Notes: generated by a model from the sequence alone, not told the origin. Counted from the first letter of the stretch, positions 44,659-54,018 are shown. The stretch is DNA of 64,000 nucleotides from Phycisphaerae bacterium (GCA_030428945.1 JAUIEC010000013.1:99125-163124); one strand, 5' to 3'. Translations and numbers: made by a program.

Positions 44659-45168
44659 CTATGGACCGATCGTGATGTTGGCGCTCGCCGCCAGGGCCGT
44701 ATCCAGGACCAGTACCTGCCCGGACCCGGTCGTGGGAAAGCCAAAGCTGTCCGTCACCGTGGCCGTCACCTGGTAGAGCCCCACCGGCAGCCCGACACAA
44801 GTAACCTGACCACTGAATCCGGTCGTCTCCGAGCAGACGACGGTGGACAGGAATCCGCTGGTGCGGACGGTGACCAGGGCTCCCGTGGCCGGCTCGAGCG
44901 TTTCGAAAAAGCTGACCGTCACGCGCAGATCGTTGGTGGCGACGTCAGCGGGTGTGTTCGGCTCACCGTCGTCCGGCACGGGCGGACCGACGATGCCGTT
45001 CGGGTCACCGCCATCGGCCCCACCGGTACCGTCGCCGCCTCCGCCGCCGGACCCGCCGCCCGGGCTCATGTCCGCGGTGTTCGGATCGCCGGCGTCGGTC
45101 GTGATCGGGCAACCGCACAGGCCGACGATCAACAGCATGAGCAGCAGCAGGCAGATCACTCGCGGCAT
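44659..45168 (-). CDS. Lipoprotein with Gly-rich linker and Ig-like/carboxypeptidase-regulatory domain
   Basis: ATG 45168 gives a signal LLLMLLIVGLCGC (Cys 20), a linker very rich in Gly/Asp/Ser/Pro (about 30-70) and a C-terminal beta domain (RVTVSFFETLEPATGALVTV...TVTDSFGFPTTGSGQVLVLD) like the Ig-like or CarboxypepD_reg-like folds. It has a Cys pair near VCSETTGFSGQVTCVGLP that could form a disulphide. The function is unknown; surface attachment is likely. Confidence 0.7.
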   Translation of the reverse strand: MPRVICLLLLMLLIVGLCGCPITTDAGDPNTADMSPGGGSGGGGGDGTGGADGGDPNGIVGPPVPDDGEPNTPADVATNDLRVTVSFFETLEPATGALVTVRTSGFLSTVVCSETTGFSGQVTCVGLPVGLYQVTATVTDSFGFPTTGSGQVLVLDTALAASANITIGP

Positions 45169-45240
45169 CGATGGCACTCGCGTTTCCAGCTTCGATGAGC
45201 GGGCACGGCAGTCGCACCCCGGGGTGCCCGATCGGCCACT

Positions 45241-45268
45241 TTGGCCAGCCGTGCTCCGTGCGTTATCC
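45241..45268 (+). promoter_or_regulatory. Promoter candidate before the ALDH7 gene
   Basis: TTGGCC (45241-45246) and TTATCC (45263-45268) are 16 bp apart, with the start codon 38 bp further on. Both boxes match only partly. Confidence 0.35.
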
Positions 45269-45306
45269 TGACCGAACGAACCTGATTCGGAAAGGACCAA
45301 GCAACC

Positions 45307-46872
45307 ATGCAGGATATTCTCAAGCAGCTCGGCATCGACCCGGACGGCCCCAATCCGTCCGGCTTCGACGGCGAATGGCTCGGCAGCGGCGAACCGCTGG
45401 ATGTCTTCAGCCCGATCGACGGCAGCCGGATCGCCACCGTCGCCCAGAACACCGAAGCGGAATACGACCGCATCGCCGGGCGGGCGGCGGCCGCGTTCGA
45501 CGCCTGGCGGATGCAGCCCGCCCCGCTGCGCGGCGAAGTCGTCCGCCAGTTGGGCGTTGCCCTGCGCGAAAAGAAGGCCGCCCTTGGGCACCTGGTCACG
45601 CTCGAAATGGGCAAGATCATCGCCGAGGGCGAGGGTGAAGTGCAGGAGATGATCGACATCTGCGACTTCGCCTGCGGACTGAGCCGCCAGTTGTACGGCC
45701 TGACGATGCACTCGGAGCGACCGCGGCACCGCATGTACGAACAATGGCACCCGCTTGGCGTGGTCGGGATCATCTCGGCCTTCAACTTCCCCGTCGCGGT
45801 CTGGGCCTGGAATGCCGCGATCGCGGCCGTCTGCGGCGACACGACCATCTGGAAGCCGGCCCCCAAGACACCGCTGACCGCGATCGCCTGCATCCGAATC
45901 GCCGAGCGTGTCTGCCGCGACAACGACGTCGACCCGGCCGTCTTCTCGCTGGTCTTCGGCCCGGTGGATCCGGTCGGTGACCGCATGATCCGCGACGAGC
46001 GCATTCCGCTGATCAGCGCGACGGGCTCGTGCGCGATGGGCCGGCACGTCGGGCAGGTCGTCGCCGGGCGGATGGGCCGCTCGCTGCTGGAACTCGGCGG
46101 CAACAACGCGCTGCTGGTCACGCAGAATGCCGACCTGGACATGGCCACCCGGGCGATCGTCTTCGGCGCGGTCGGCACGGCCGGGCAGCGCTGCACGAGC
46201 ACCCGCCGGGTGATCGCGCACGCCGACGTCAAGGATGAACTCGTCCGCCGGATGCTGGCCGCCTACGAAACGATCCCGATCGGCGACCCGCGCAAGGAAA
46301 GCACGCTGATGGGCCCGGTCGTCGGGCAGGATTCGCTCGATCGGATGCAGAGCGCGATCGAGGCCGTGCAGGCCCAGGGCGGCCGGATTCTGTACGGTGG
46401 TGAACCGCTGAACGGGCCGGAGTATCCCGGCGGCCTGTACGTGCGTCCGTGCATCGCCGAGATTGCCGGTGACGCGGACATCGTTCAGGACGAGACGTTC
46501 GCCCCGCTGGTGTACGTGGTCACCTACGGGAAGCCCGGGGCTGACCGCGACGCGGCTCTTGCGCAGCTCGAGGAAGCGATCGCGCTGCAGAACAGTGTCC
46601 GGCAGGGCCTCAGTTCGGCGATCTTCACGCAGAACATGCTCGAGGCCGAGACGTTCCTGTCGCACATGGGCAGTGACTGCGGCATCGCGAACGTCAACAT
46701 CGGTACCAGCGGCGCGGAAATCGGCGGGGCGTTCGGCGGCGAGAAGGAGACCGGTGGCGGCCGCGAGTCCGGCTCCGATGCCTGGCGGGCGTACATGCGG
46801 CGGCAGACCAACACGATGAACTGGTCGACCGAACTGCCGCTGGCGCAGGGCATCAAGTTCGGCGACGACTGA
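45307..46872 (+). CDS. Aldehyde dehydrogenase of the ALDH7 type (aminoadipate-semialdehyde/piperideine-6-carboxylate)
   Basis: The 521-residue protein shows FNFP with N160, ELGGNN with the general base E262, and the nucleophile C296 in GQRCTSTRR, the last being characteristic of ALDH7/antiquitin rather than of betaine or succinate-semialdehyde enzymes. ALDH7 oxidises alpha-aminoadipate semialdehyde in lysine catabolism. No other lysine-degradation gene is close by, so the substrate remains an inference. It stands alone on the plus strand after a divergent lipoprotein gene. Confidence 0.9.
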   Translation: MQDILKQLGIDPDGPNPSGFDGEWLGSGEPLDVFSPIDGSRIATVAQNTEAEYDRIAGRAAAAFDAWRMQPAPLRGEVVRQLGVALREKKAALGHLVTLEMGKIIAEGEGEVQEMIDICDFACGLSRQLYGLTMHSERPRHRMYEQWHPLGVVGIISAFNFPVAVWAWNAAIAAVCGDTTIWKPAPKTPLTAIACIRIAERVCRDNDVDPAVFSLVFGPVDPVGDRMIRDERIPLISATGSCAMGRHVGQVVAGRMGRSLLELGGNNALLVTQNADLDMATRAIVFGAVGTAGQRCTSTRRVIAHADVKDELVRRMLAAYETIPIGDPRKESTLMGPVVGQDSLDRMQSAIEAVQAQGGRILYGGEPLNGPEYPGGLYVRPCIAEIAGDADIVQDETFAPLVYVVTYGKPGADRDAALAQLEEAIALQNSVRQGLSSAIFTQNMLEAETFLSHMGSDCGIANVNIGTSGAEIGGAFGGEKETGGGRESGSDAWRAYMRRQTNTMNWSTELPLAQGIKFGDD

Positions 46873-46970
46873 GTCCCGGTGAAGAGTGCGACAGAGGGCC
46901 TGCGCCGGAACGGAGGCGCCGCCTTCTGACGCTCTCACGTGGAAACCGTCAGCGTACAAGGAGGTAGACC

Positions 46971-47402
46971 ATGCCGCGCAAACAGACGCTCACGCTGCTG
47001 CTGACCATGACCCTCGCGACCGCGATCGGATGCCAGTCGTCCGGGCCGCCGCCGGTGGATCTGCGCGGCACCCACTGGACGCTGGTGGGCCTCGGCGGTC
47101 AGCCGCCCGCGCCCGGCACCGAGATCACCCTGCAGTTCGAGTCGGGCGGAAAGGCGACCGGCAACGCCGGGGTCAACAACTACTTCGGCAGCTACCAGTC
47201 GGCCGCGGGTGCGGGCGGCGGCACGCTCTCGTTCGGCGAACTCGGCAGCAGCCGGATGGCCGGCGAGCCCGAGCCGATGAAGCAGGAAACGACCTACCTC
47301 GACATGCTCCGTCAGATCACCGGGTACCGGGCCGACACCAACCTGCTCGAACTCGCGATCGGCAACCAGCCCGTCCTGCGCTATCGCAAGGTCCGCCGCT
47401 AA
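46971..47402 (+). CDS. META-domain (HslJ-like) lipoprotein
   Basis: AAGGAGGTAGACC precedes the ATG. The lipobox ATAIGC (Cys about residue 23) is followed by a META/HslJ domain: THWTLVGLGGQPPAPGTEIT, LQFESGGKATGNAGVNNYFG and TTYLDMLRQITGYR. HslJ is linked to envelope stress and novobiocin resistance in E. coli. The usual GCN cysteine is missing (GNAGVNNYFG instead). Confidence 0.85.
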   Translation: MPRKQTLTLLLTMTLATAIGCQSSGPPPVDLRGTHWTLVGLGGQPPAPGTEITLQFESGGKATGNAGVNNYFGSYQSAAGAGGGTLSFGELGSSRMAGEPEPMKQETTYLDMLRQITGYRADTNLLELAIGNQPVLRYRKVRR

Positions 47403-47414
47403 AGCGGGCGCAAG

Positions 47415-47433
47415 AGAGGCAGCAAGGGAGCGA
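47415..47433 (+). repeat. Short octamer tract after META lipoprotein
   Basis: Two near units (AGCAAGGG, AGCGAGAC) 13 bp after the stop at 47402, in the sense of that gene. Confidence 0.4.
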
Positions 47434-47649
47434 GACCGGCGGGGGATCGACCTGCTGATGCCTGTGACCTGCGCTCCGAAGTCGGCGCGTCACCGGATGG
47501 GATCCCCCCGTCCGGAGTCGCCGTCGCGGCGGCCGGATATCCCCCGAAATTCGGCAAGAAACAGTTGCAACAGCCGCGCAGCGCGGTTGGTGGCGACTAG
47601 CATTCAGTACTCGTAGCGATCTGATTCCGTGCGTCCAGCGAGGTCCGCC

Positions 47650-48696
47650 ATGCGTCGACGAACCGGCTTTACCCTGATCGAACTGCTCGTCGTCGTGGCG
47701 ATCATCGCGCTGCTGATCTCGATCCTGCTGCCGTCCCTCTCGCTCGCGCGCGAACAGGCCAAGTCCGTCAAGTGCCTCGCCCACATGCGCGGCATCGGCC
47801 AGGCCGCCCAGAACCTGGCCACCGAACGCAAGGACCGCATCCAGCTTGTCGGGGATGACTTCGCGGCCACCAACGCCGACCCCAGCAACAACCGCTACGA
47901 CTACGGCGACGAGGGCGAACTGCTCGCCTGGCCGGTGGCTCTGGCCCGCGCGGCCGGCGTCAGCTACCGCAACAACTGGGAGTGGGGCGTGCGGGCGGTC
48001 CAGTTCGCCGACGCCCGGCAGAACCGCGACCGCATCCGCGAAGATTTCGACCTGATGCAGTGCCCGGGCGACAAGATCGAACTCGGCTCGCCCTACTACC
48101 CCCGCAACGACGGGCTGAAGGGACAGGGCGACCCGATGTTCCAGCGGGCTCCGGCCGCGAACATGGCCTACTGGGGCCGGCTCAGCTACGGGATCAACGA
48201 GGACATCGCGGGCTTCGACCTCGACGTTCCGCTGTGCTTCTACACCGCCCGCAGCGGTGGCAACCCGACCCCGTGCGTCGGCGGTGTGCGCTATCCCGGC
48301 AGTCACCCGTGCGGCGGATCGAAGAAAGGCAACCGGCTGCGCGGACGGCTCGACAAGATCTACCGCCCGGCCGACGTCGGACTGGTGTTCGAGAACGGTC
48401 CGGAAGACGAGGGCCAGTACACCGAGATGGTCTCGTTCGACGAGTTCGCCAACCTGGCGATCACCTTTGCCGCCGACGGTCCCTACCTGGGCGACTCGCA
48501 GCAGCAGTATCCCTCGCGTTTCCCCAACAATCGCCATCCCAACAAGGTGATGAACATCCTCTACGTCGACGGACACGGCGCGCCGAGCAAACCGACCGCC
48601 TTCAGCAGCGACAACTTCCGCAACGTCGAACTGCCGTCCGAATACGCCCCGCCCGTGCGGGTCTCGCCCTACGAACCCTATGGGGCCGGCCGATAG
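47650..48696 (+). CDS. DUF1559-like prepilin-type protein with H-x10-DG motif
   Basis: MRRRTGFTLIELLVVVAIIA is a class III prepilin signal. The body has a C-terminal RHPNKVMNILYVDGHG segment, which resembles the HX9DG motif of planctomycete DUF1559 proteins but has ten residues between His and DG. These proteins occur in many copies in planctomycetes and probably form surface pilin-like or secreted assemblies. It lies far from the pilus operon, with 247 bp upstream. Confidence 0.85.
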   Translation: MRRRTGFTLIELLVVVAIIALLISILLPSLSLAREQAKSVKCLAHMRGIGQAAQNLATERKDRIQLVGDDFAATNADPSNNRYDYGDEGELLAWPVALARAAGVSYRNNWEWGVRAVQFADARQNRDRIREDFDLMQCPGDKIELGSPYYPRNDGLKGQGDPMFQRAPAANMAYWGRLSYGINEDIAGFDLDVPLCFYTARSGGNPTPCVGGVRYPGSHPCGGSKKGNRLRGRLDKIYRPADVGLVFENGPEDEGQYTEMVSFDEFANLAITFAADGPYLGDSQQQYPSRFPNNRHPNKVMNILYVDGHGAPSKPTAFSSDNFRNVELPSEYAPPVRVSPYEPYGAGR

Positions 48697-48765
48697 TGCC
48701 GCTGAAGACGTAGTGAAGGGATCTGCTGGCGGAGCCATGGTGTCGTGCCGTTCGCCGGTTCCTCG

Positions 48766-49530
48766 TCACCGCCGCCCCACCACCGCCGCGTAGATCCGCC
48801 GCGCGCCGGCCTGACGCAGGGCTCGACTGACCTCGTGCACCGTCGCGCCGCTGACGACCACGTTGTCGACGATGCACACGCAGCGGCCCGCCACGCCCGG
48901 CCGGCGCCGCGGGCCGAACGAGTCGCGGACCTCGCGCAGCCGTGCCGTTCGCGAGGCCTGCCGCGTCTGACTGGGAACCATCCGCGTTCGCCGCAATGCC
49001 CGCCGCAACGGACGCTCCAGCCGTCGCGACACCTCGACGGCCAACTGTTCGGCGTGGTTGCCGGCCCGCTGCCAGCGGCGCAGCGGATGCATCGGCACCG
49101 GCACGATCAACTCGATCTCCCCCACCCATGGACGCCGGGCGATCACCTCGACGAGCGCTGCCCCGCACCAGGCGGCCACGTCGCCTGACGCGCTGAACTT
49201 CAGCCGCAGCAGCAGGTCGCGGAGGACGCCATCGTAGCGACCGACGCAGGCCAGCCCGCGGACGTTCCAGAACGACTCGGTCGCGCACCCGCCGCACGGG
49301 GTCGTGGCCCCGACCGCCAGCGGCCGACCGCACCGCCGGCAGCCCCGCTCAATCCGCCCGGCCGCCCAGTTCGCCGCGCAGGCGGCACACAGCCCGGGGC
49401 GCGCGATCGCGTGCCCGCACGCCAGGCAGGCCGGCGGCCAGACGCTGTCGCGGACCAGTCCGCCGGCCTGGCGGAGCGCAGCGATCATCCGCGCGGCGCG
49501 TGGCCGCCTGGCAGGATGCCGATCTGTCAC
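48766..49530 (-). CDS. comF: ComF-family phosphoribosyltransferase-like protein
   Basis: An N-terminal double zinc motif (PACLACGHAI, CAACAANW, GCRRCGRPL, CGGCATESF) leads into a phosphoribosyltransferase domain with PVPMHPLRRWQRAGNHAEQL, RTRMVPSQTRQASRTARLRE and the PRPP loop VCIVDNVVVSGATVHEVS. ComF is involved in natural transformation, but many homologues lack tested roles. GTG 49530 is the likely start; it is 20 bp after xseB. Confidence 0.9.
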   Translation of the reverse strand: MTDRHPARRPRAARMIAALRQAGGLVRDSVWPPACLACGHAIARPGLCAACAANWAAGRIERGCRRCGRPLAVGATTPCGGCATESFWNVRGLACVGRYDGVLRDLLLRLKFSASGDVAAWCGAALVEVIARRPWVGEIELIVPVPMHPLRRWQRAGNHAEQLAVEVSRRLERPLRRALRRTRMVPSQTRQASRTARLREVRDSFGPRRRPGVAGRCVCIVDNVVVSGATVHEVSRALRQAGARRIYAAVVGRR

Positions 49531-49550
49531 GTCGAACCCCCCGGTTCGGA

Positions 49551-49820
49551 TCAGTCGCCGGCCTGGTCCCCGTCTTCGTCCTGGTGGCCGGGCTCGAAAG
49601 GCACGGCCCGGGCTTCACCGCGGGCGGTGGTCTGAATCTGCTGGATTCGCTGCTCGGTGGCCTCGAGGATGCCGCGGCAGTGGGCGGCGAGTTCCATCGC
49701 CTCGGCGTAGGCCTCGACGGTTTCCTCGATGCCGGTCTGGCCGCTCTCCATCGCCTCGACGATCGTGTCGAGCCGTTTCATGGCGTCTTCGAAGCGGGTC
49801 TTTTTCGGAACCTTGGCCAT
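49551..49820 (-). CDS. xseB: Exodeoxyribonuclease VII small subunit XseB
   Basis: The 89-residue protein from ATG 49820 has the XseB signature RFEDAMKRLDTIVEAMESGQ followed by the helix ELAAHCRGILEATEQRI and an acidic tail. Together with XseA it degrades single-stranded DNA. xseA is not in the window. It precedes comF on the same strand. Confidence 0.92.
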   Translation of the reverse strand: MAKVPKKTRFEDAMKRLDTIVEAMESGQTGIEETVEAYAEAMELAAHCRGILEATEQRIQQIQTTARGEARAVPFEPGHQDEDGDQAGD

Positions 49821-49894
49821 ATCGTCAGATTCTGACCCTGGGGCGGGCGGCTGGCAAGCCCGCTTCGGTGCATCCCGGGGCCCGGTTGGTGGTT

Positions 49895-49923
49895 TTGACA
49901 ACGCCGGGCGGTTGCCCGATACT
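49895..49923 (+). promoter_or_regulatory. Sigma-70 type promoter for the coiled-coil/BRCT-like gene
   Basis: TTGACA (49895-49900), a perfect -35, and GATACT (49918-49923) are exactly 17 bp apart. The start point near 49931 leaves a leader of about 97 bases before ATG 50028. Confidence 0.65.
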
Positions 49924-50027
49924 TTCGGCTTACGATTACTGTCGCACAGCAGCGCGGGCGGCCGTCTGCCCGGCGCAGCCGCAGCGGCAGTCCAACCGAG
50001 ACGAAACGACAACACAGGAGTACGTCC

Positions 50028-51440
50028 ATGGCAGGTCGACCTGCGGCCCGCAGCGGGGGCGGAATGCTCTACGGCATGATCACCTTCGTCATCCTGACGG
50101 TGGTCTTCCTTGGCCTCTTCATCTGGCAACTGACCGACAACAAGCGGCTGGCCGACGACGCGGCCCGGGCCCAGCGTCAGGTGCGGGAAACCGGCTCGCC
50201 GACTCCGTACTACGCCAACGAGGCCACCGCCCGCGGCAGCGGCGCGACGGCCGTCGACGTGATGAATGACGATCTGGCCTCGCTCGCCTCGCTGGTCGTC
50301 GGGCAGCCCGAAGCGGTCTATCCGGCCATCGAGCAGGAGTCCCGCCGCGTGCTGACCGAGGCGCAGAATTCCGGTGGGGTCGTGCTGGCCGGCGACACGC
50401 TGCTGACCGCGCTGCAGAAGCTGCATCGGGCGCACCGCGACCAGACGGCCCGCATCAAGCAGCTCGAGGATCAGCTTCGCAGCACCAACGCCAGCAACCT
50501 GACCCTGGCCGGCGGGCTTGACTCGGCCCGGACCGAGTTCAGCGAGCAGGTCGAGCAGTTGCAGGGCGAACTGTCCCGCATCCAGGAGGAAGGGACCGAG
50601 CAGCTTGCGGCCAAGGACGAACAACTGACCCGCGCGTCGGCCGCCTCGACGGCCGTCGAGGAGGAGCTGAGCCGCTTCCGGGTCGACAAGCAGCGGGCCG
50701 ACCGCCGCACCGAGGTCGAAGTGGCCCGGCTCGAGCGGCAGATCGACGACCTGCAGGGCAAGCTGGGCGGACTGCAGCCGAGCGGGTTCGACAGTTCCGA
50801 CATCCTGACCAAGGCGGACGGCCGCGTGCTGCGGTCGATCCCGGGCAGCGAGATCATCTACCTGAACATCGGTTCAAAGGACCGTGTCCGCCCCGGGCTG
50901 ACCTTCGAGATCTACTCGCCCTACGGCGAGCGCCGCGATGACTTCCGCGGCAAGGCGTCGGTCGAGGTCATCGGCGTGACGCCCGACACGGCCGAGTGCC
51001 GCGTCAAGCGCGTCACGGCCAACCCGATCGTCGAGAACGACGTGGCGGTCAACATCGCCTACGAGCGCAACCGCGAGCCGCGCTTCGTGATTCGCGGCGA
51101 CTTCGATCTGGACTACAACGGGACGATCGACTGGGACGGCCGCGACCGGGTGGCCGCGATCATCCGTGAGTGGGGCGGGCAGGTGGCCGAGGAGGTCGAC
51201 GAGAGCACCGACTTCGTCGTGATCGGGCTGGGCCCGCAGGTTCCGGACACGTCCGGTCGCCGGCAGGTGACGGCGGTCTTCGAGGACCTGGTCAAGACCC
51301 GCAGCGCCAAGCTGGAGGCCTACCAGGACACGATCAACACGGCCCGGACGCTTTACATTCCGATCGTCACCCAGAGCCAGTTCCTGTTCCTGACCGGGTA
51401 TGCCGGACAGGAAGACGTGCTGACCGCCAGCGGAAGCTGA
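50028..51440 (+). CDS. Membrane-anchored coiled-coil protein with BRCT-like C-terminus (470 aa)
   Basis: One membrane segment (residues 15-33, YGMITFVILTVVFLGLFIW) is followed by a long coiled coil (about 125-245), a small beta domain (ADGRVLRSIPGSEIIYLNIG...KASVEVIGVTPDTAECRVKR) and a C-terminal part, FVIRGDFDLDYNGTIDWDGR...VAAIIREWGGQVAEEVDEST, that looks like a BRCT fold. Such an arrangement is unusual for a membrane protein. AGGAG lies 7 bp before the ATG; a good promoter precedes and a strong terminator follows, so it is a monocistronic unit. Confidence 0.8.
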   Translation: MAGRPAARSGGGMLYGMITFVILTVVFLGLFIWQLTDNKRLADDAARAQRQVRETGSPTPYYANEATARGSGATAVDVMNDDLASLASLVVGQPEAVYPAIEQESRRVLTEAQNSGGVVLAGDTLLTALQKLHRAHRDQTARIKQLEDQLRSTNASNLTLAGGLDSARTEFSEQVEQLQGELSRIQEEGTEQLAAKDEQLTRASAASTAVEEELSRFRVDKQRADRRTEVEVARLERQIDDLQGKLGGLQPSGFDSSDILTKADGRVLRSIPGSEIIYLNIGSKDRVRPGLTFEIYSPYGERRDDFRGKASVEVIGVTPDTAECRVKRVTANPIVENDVAVNIAYERNREPRFVIRGDFDLDYNGTIDWDGRDRVAAIIREWGGQVAEEVDESTDFVVIGLGPQVPDTSGRRQVTAVFEDLVKTRSAKLEAYQDTINTARTLYIPIVTQSQFLFLTGYAGQEDVLTASGS

Positions 51441-51475
51441 TCGCGCCGGCCAAGGCTGACCGAACGACCTTCGAG

Positions 51476-51512
51476 AGCCCGCCGGTGTCGCAGCCGGCGG
51501 GCTTTTCTGTTT
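51476..51512 (+). terminator. Intrinsic terminator after the coiled-coil/BRCT-like gene
   Basis: AGCCCGCCGG-TGTCGCAG-CCGGCGGGCT forms a perfect 10-bp stem, followed by TTTTCTGTTT. Confidence 0.92.
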
Positions 51513-51561
51513 CCGGGTTCGGGATCCGCCTCCGTGAACCACGGACCACCGAGGCGGCTTC

Positions 51562-53379
51562 ATGCCAGATTGCCCGGCCAGCCCTGACCTGCGAGCCTAT
51601 GCCGAGCAGCCACCGGCCGCGCGGCAGGCTGACGGCGTGCGGCGACACCTCGACCGCTGCCCGCTCTGCCGGCTGCGCGTGGAGGGCCTCGAACGGATCA
51701 GCCTGGCGATCCGCGAGCGGGGCCGCAGCAGCGCGGCGCTGCCCCGTCCCGAATCGCTCTGGCACCCCGTCCGCGTTGCCCCGCCGGTTCGCATCGGGGG
51801 CCTGACGCTGCACAAGGTGCTCCAGCGCGGCGACCACAGCGTCACGTTCGAAGGGCACGAACGCACGCTGAACCGCACCGTCAGCGTCCGCTTCCTGCTG
51901 ACGCGTGACACGACCGTGCTGAATGACCTGCGGACGACCGCCGACCTGGCCGGCGTACGCATCCCGGGCCTGAATCCGCTGCATTTCGTCGACGTGGTCG
52001 AAGACTTCCCGATGATCGTCTCCGACCTGTGCCCGGGGCTGCCGCTTGCGGACCTGCATCTAGGCCCCGCCCTGTCGATCGGAACGCGCCTGCAACTGGT
52101 CCGGACGATCGCGACCCTGCTGGCGGGCCTGCACGAACGCGGACACCTGCACAACCGTCTCGGCCCGACCAGCGTCCTGGCCGACGCCGGTGGCTACCTG
52201 CGACTCGCGGATCACGCCCTGCCGCCGTCCCCCCTTCCGACGCACGCGGCCGAGGCCCCCGGCTATGCCCGGCTCGCGCCGCCCGAAGCGGCGGAACGAA
52301 AGCCGACGCCGGCAAGTGATGTCTATGCGCTGGCCGGCCTGGCGTACGAAATCTGGACCGGGCATCCGCCTTTCACCGGCAGCTTCGCGGAGATCCGCGC
52401 GGCCCATGACACCGAACTGCCGGCGACCGAACCTCTGACGCGTGCGGGCCTGCCGGTGCCTCTGCAAGCGGTCCTGCTGGCCGGACTGGCGAAGGACCCC
52501 GCGCAGCGCCCGACCGACGGGGCCGCCTTTGCCGACGCCTGGCAGCGGGCAGCGGTCGCGGGCGGGCTGCCGGCGAATCCCGGAGCGGGGACGCGGGTGC
52601 CGGACCTGGCCGAGGCGGTCATGGCGGTGCGTCCGAACCGGGTGGCGTTGCCGCGGGCCGGGAAGGTTCGGGCGGCGGACGTGCCGGACCTGCTCAGTCT
52701 GCTGGCGCGGCGGCACGGTCTGTGGGGGCGGATCGATCCCGCGGCGCAGCCCGACTGGCTTGACCGTGTCTATCCGGAACTGACGCGTTTTCCGGCCCGG
52801 CAGCGTCCGCATGTGCTGGCCGAGGTGCTCGAAGACGATCGCAGTGCGGAGAGTGCGGCGGGGTTCGGGGCGTTGCTGGGTCCGGTGGCGATGATTCCGC
52901 TGGCGAGTGCCGCCCTGCCGCTGCTGCCGGGGCTGCTGGGGCCGGTGGTGCTGATCGGGGGGACGGTCACGGCGGCGTGGCTGGGGGCGGGCGTATCGCG
53001 GATGGGGTATGCCCTGCTGACGCACCGGACGCTGCGGATCAAGCTGCGGCGGCGCCTGTTGGCGGGGGGTACGCCGATCTGCCTGCGGTGCGCGTACGAC
53101 CTGCGCGGCAACCAGACGGCGCTGTGTCCCGAGTGCGGTTACCTGGCGCCGCTGATCCAGTTTCGCGTGCTGCTGCGCGGCGAGGACGAACGCGGGCGGT
53201 ACGCGATCGCGGCGTACACCAACAGCCTGAACCCGGGCACGGCCGGCGCCTGTGCCCACCAGGCGTTGTGCGACCAGGGTTACCAGGTGCGTGAGATCCT
53301 CGACGTCCGTCAGGAGCCCGGCTGGTCGGCGGACTGGCCGATCGGGCTGCTGCGGGTTGGCGAGAAGGCGCGAGACTGA
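51562..53379 (+). CDS. Pseudokinase with N-terminal zinc finger, membrane segments and C-terminal zinc ribbon (605 aa)
   Basis: Residues 29-36 (HLDRCPLC) form an anti-sigma-like HxxxCxxC site. Residues 78-330 follow the order of a Ser/Thr kinase but lack key residues: VSVR at 107-110 (Lys to Arg), HNRLGPTSVL at 197-206 in place of HRDxKPxNxL, and DHA at 217-219 for DFG. SDVYALA and KDPAQRPTD (311-319) are kept. Two hydrophobic segments (about 440-475) and a zinc ribbon (C507, C510, C522, C525) follow. It likely binds ligands without phosphorylating. GAGG precedes the ATG. Confidence 0.88.
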   Translation: MPDCPASPDLRAYAEQPPAARQADGVRRHLDRCPLCRLRVEGLERISLAIRERGRSSAALPRPESLWHPVRVAPPVRIGGLTLHKVLQRGDHSVTFEGHERTLNRTVSVRFLLTRDTTVLNDLRTTADLAGVRIPGLNPLHFVDVVEDFPMIVSDLCPGLPLADLHLGPALSIGTRLQLVRTIATLLAGLHERGHLHNRLGPTSVLADAGGYLRLADHALPPSPLPTHAAEAPGYARLAPPEAAERKPTPASDVYALAGLAYEIWTGHPPFTGSFAEIRAAHDTELPATEPLTRAGLPVPLQAVLLAGLAKDPAQRPTDGAAFADAWQRAAVAGGLPANPGAGTRVPDLAEAVMAVRPNRVALPRAGKVRAADVPDLLSLLARRHGLWGRIDPAAQPDWLDRVYPELTRFPARQRPHVLAEVLEDDRSAESAAGFGALLGPVAMIPLASAALPLLPGLLGPVVLIGGTVTAAWLGAGVSRMGYALLTHRTLRIKLRRRLLAGGTPICLRCAYDLRGNQTALCPECGYLAPLIQFRVLLRGEDERGRYAIAAYTNSLNPGTAGACAHQALCDQGYQVREILDVRQEPGWSADWPIGLLRVGEKARD

Positions 53380-53820
53380 ACCGGCTCTGGCGGGGGGCAG
53401 TGCGGGCCGGTCCGGGGCCGCGTACGGCGCGGGTGCCGTGGGGTGTTTTTCCCGCGGCGCATCGTGAGCCTGGCGCCATGCCGATGCGGTCCCTTTGTGG
53501 GCACACCGGGGGCGTGCGTTGCGCGGCGGTCGCTCGCGCTGGTCGATGGCCCTCCTTGGTCGCCGTCGTACCAGACATCTGCGCGGGACAAGTCGACCGG
53601 CAGGTGTCGAGGTATTCTAGGAGGCGAGCGAGGTTCCCGGGTGTCCCAGGGGGTGCGGGGTCCGGGGGTCGAATTCAAGCGGCGTGCGGAAATCGCGTGC
53701 GGAACATGTTTCGGCGCCGGGCGTTACGGACGGTTCAGGTGTTCACCGGTATTCTCGATTCGATCTGGCACGGAAAATGAACTTGGGTGGGGGGGTACCC
53801 CGGGGACGGTCGCGCGCACG

Positions 53821-53880
53821 CCGCGGGCGGGGACCATGATCGCGTGCACGGCGCGGGCGGGGACCGTGATCGCGTGCACG
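53821..53880 (+). repeat. 30-bp tandem repeat (2 full units)
   Basis: Unit 1 (53821-53850) and unit 2 (53851-53880) differ at only two positions; both carry GCGGGCGGGGACC and GATCGCGTGCACG. A third, diverged half unit precedes them. Confidence 0.9.
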
Positions 53881-53920
53881 TGGCGTCGGCGAACATCGCT
53901 GCGCGCACGCGGTCGTAGGG

Positions 53921-53984
53921 TGCGTCATCGACGCGGGAGCCCGCGCCGACATCTGGCGCGGATGCCCCGGGCGTCGATGCCGCA
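53921..53984 (-). repeat. 64-bp inverted-repeat element, copy 2
   Basis: Arms TGCGTCATCGACGC and GCGTCGATGCCGCA enclose 36 bp. Reverse-complemented, the arms and the flank GCTGCCACGCGG match the element at the right edge of the window; the length equals that of 39911-39974. Confidence 0.85.
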
Positions 53985-54018
53985 CCGCGTGGCAGCATCG
54001 TCAACCCGGCGGATCACC

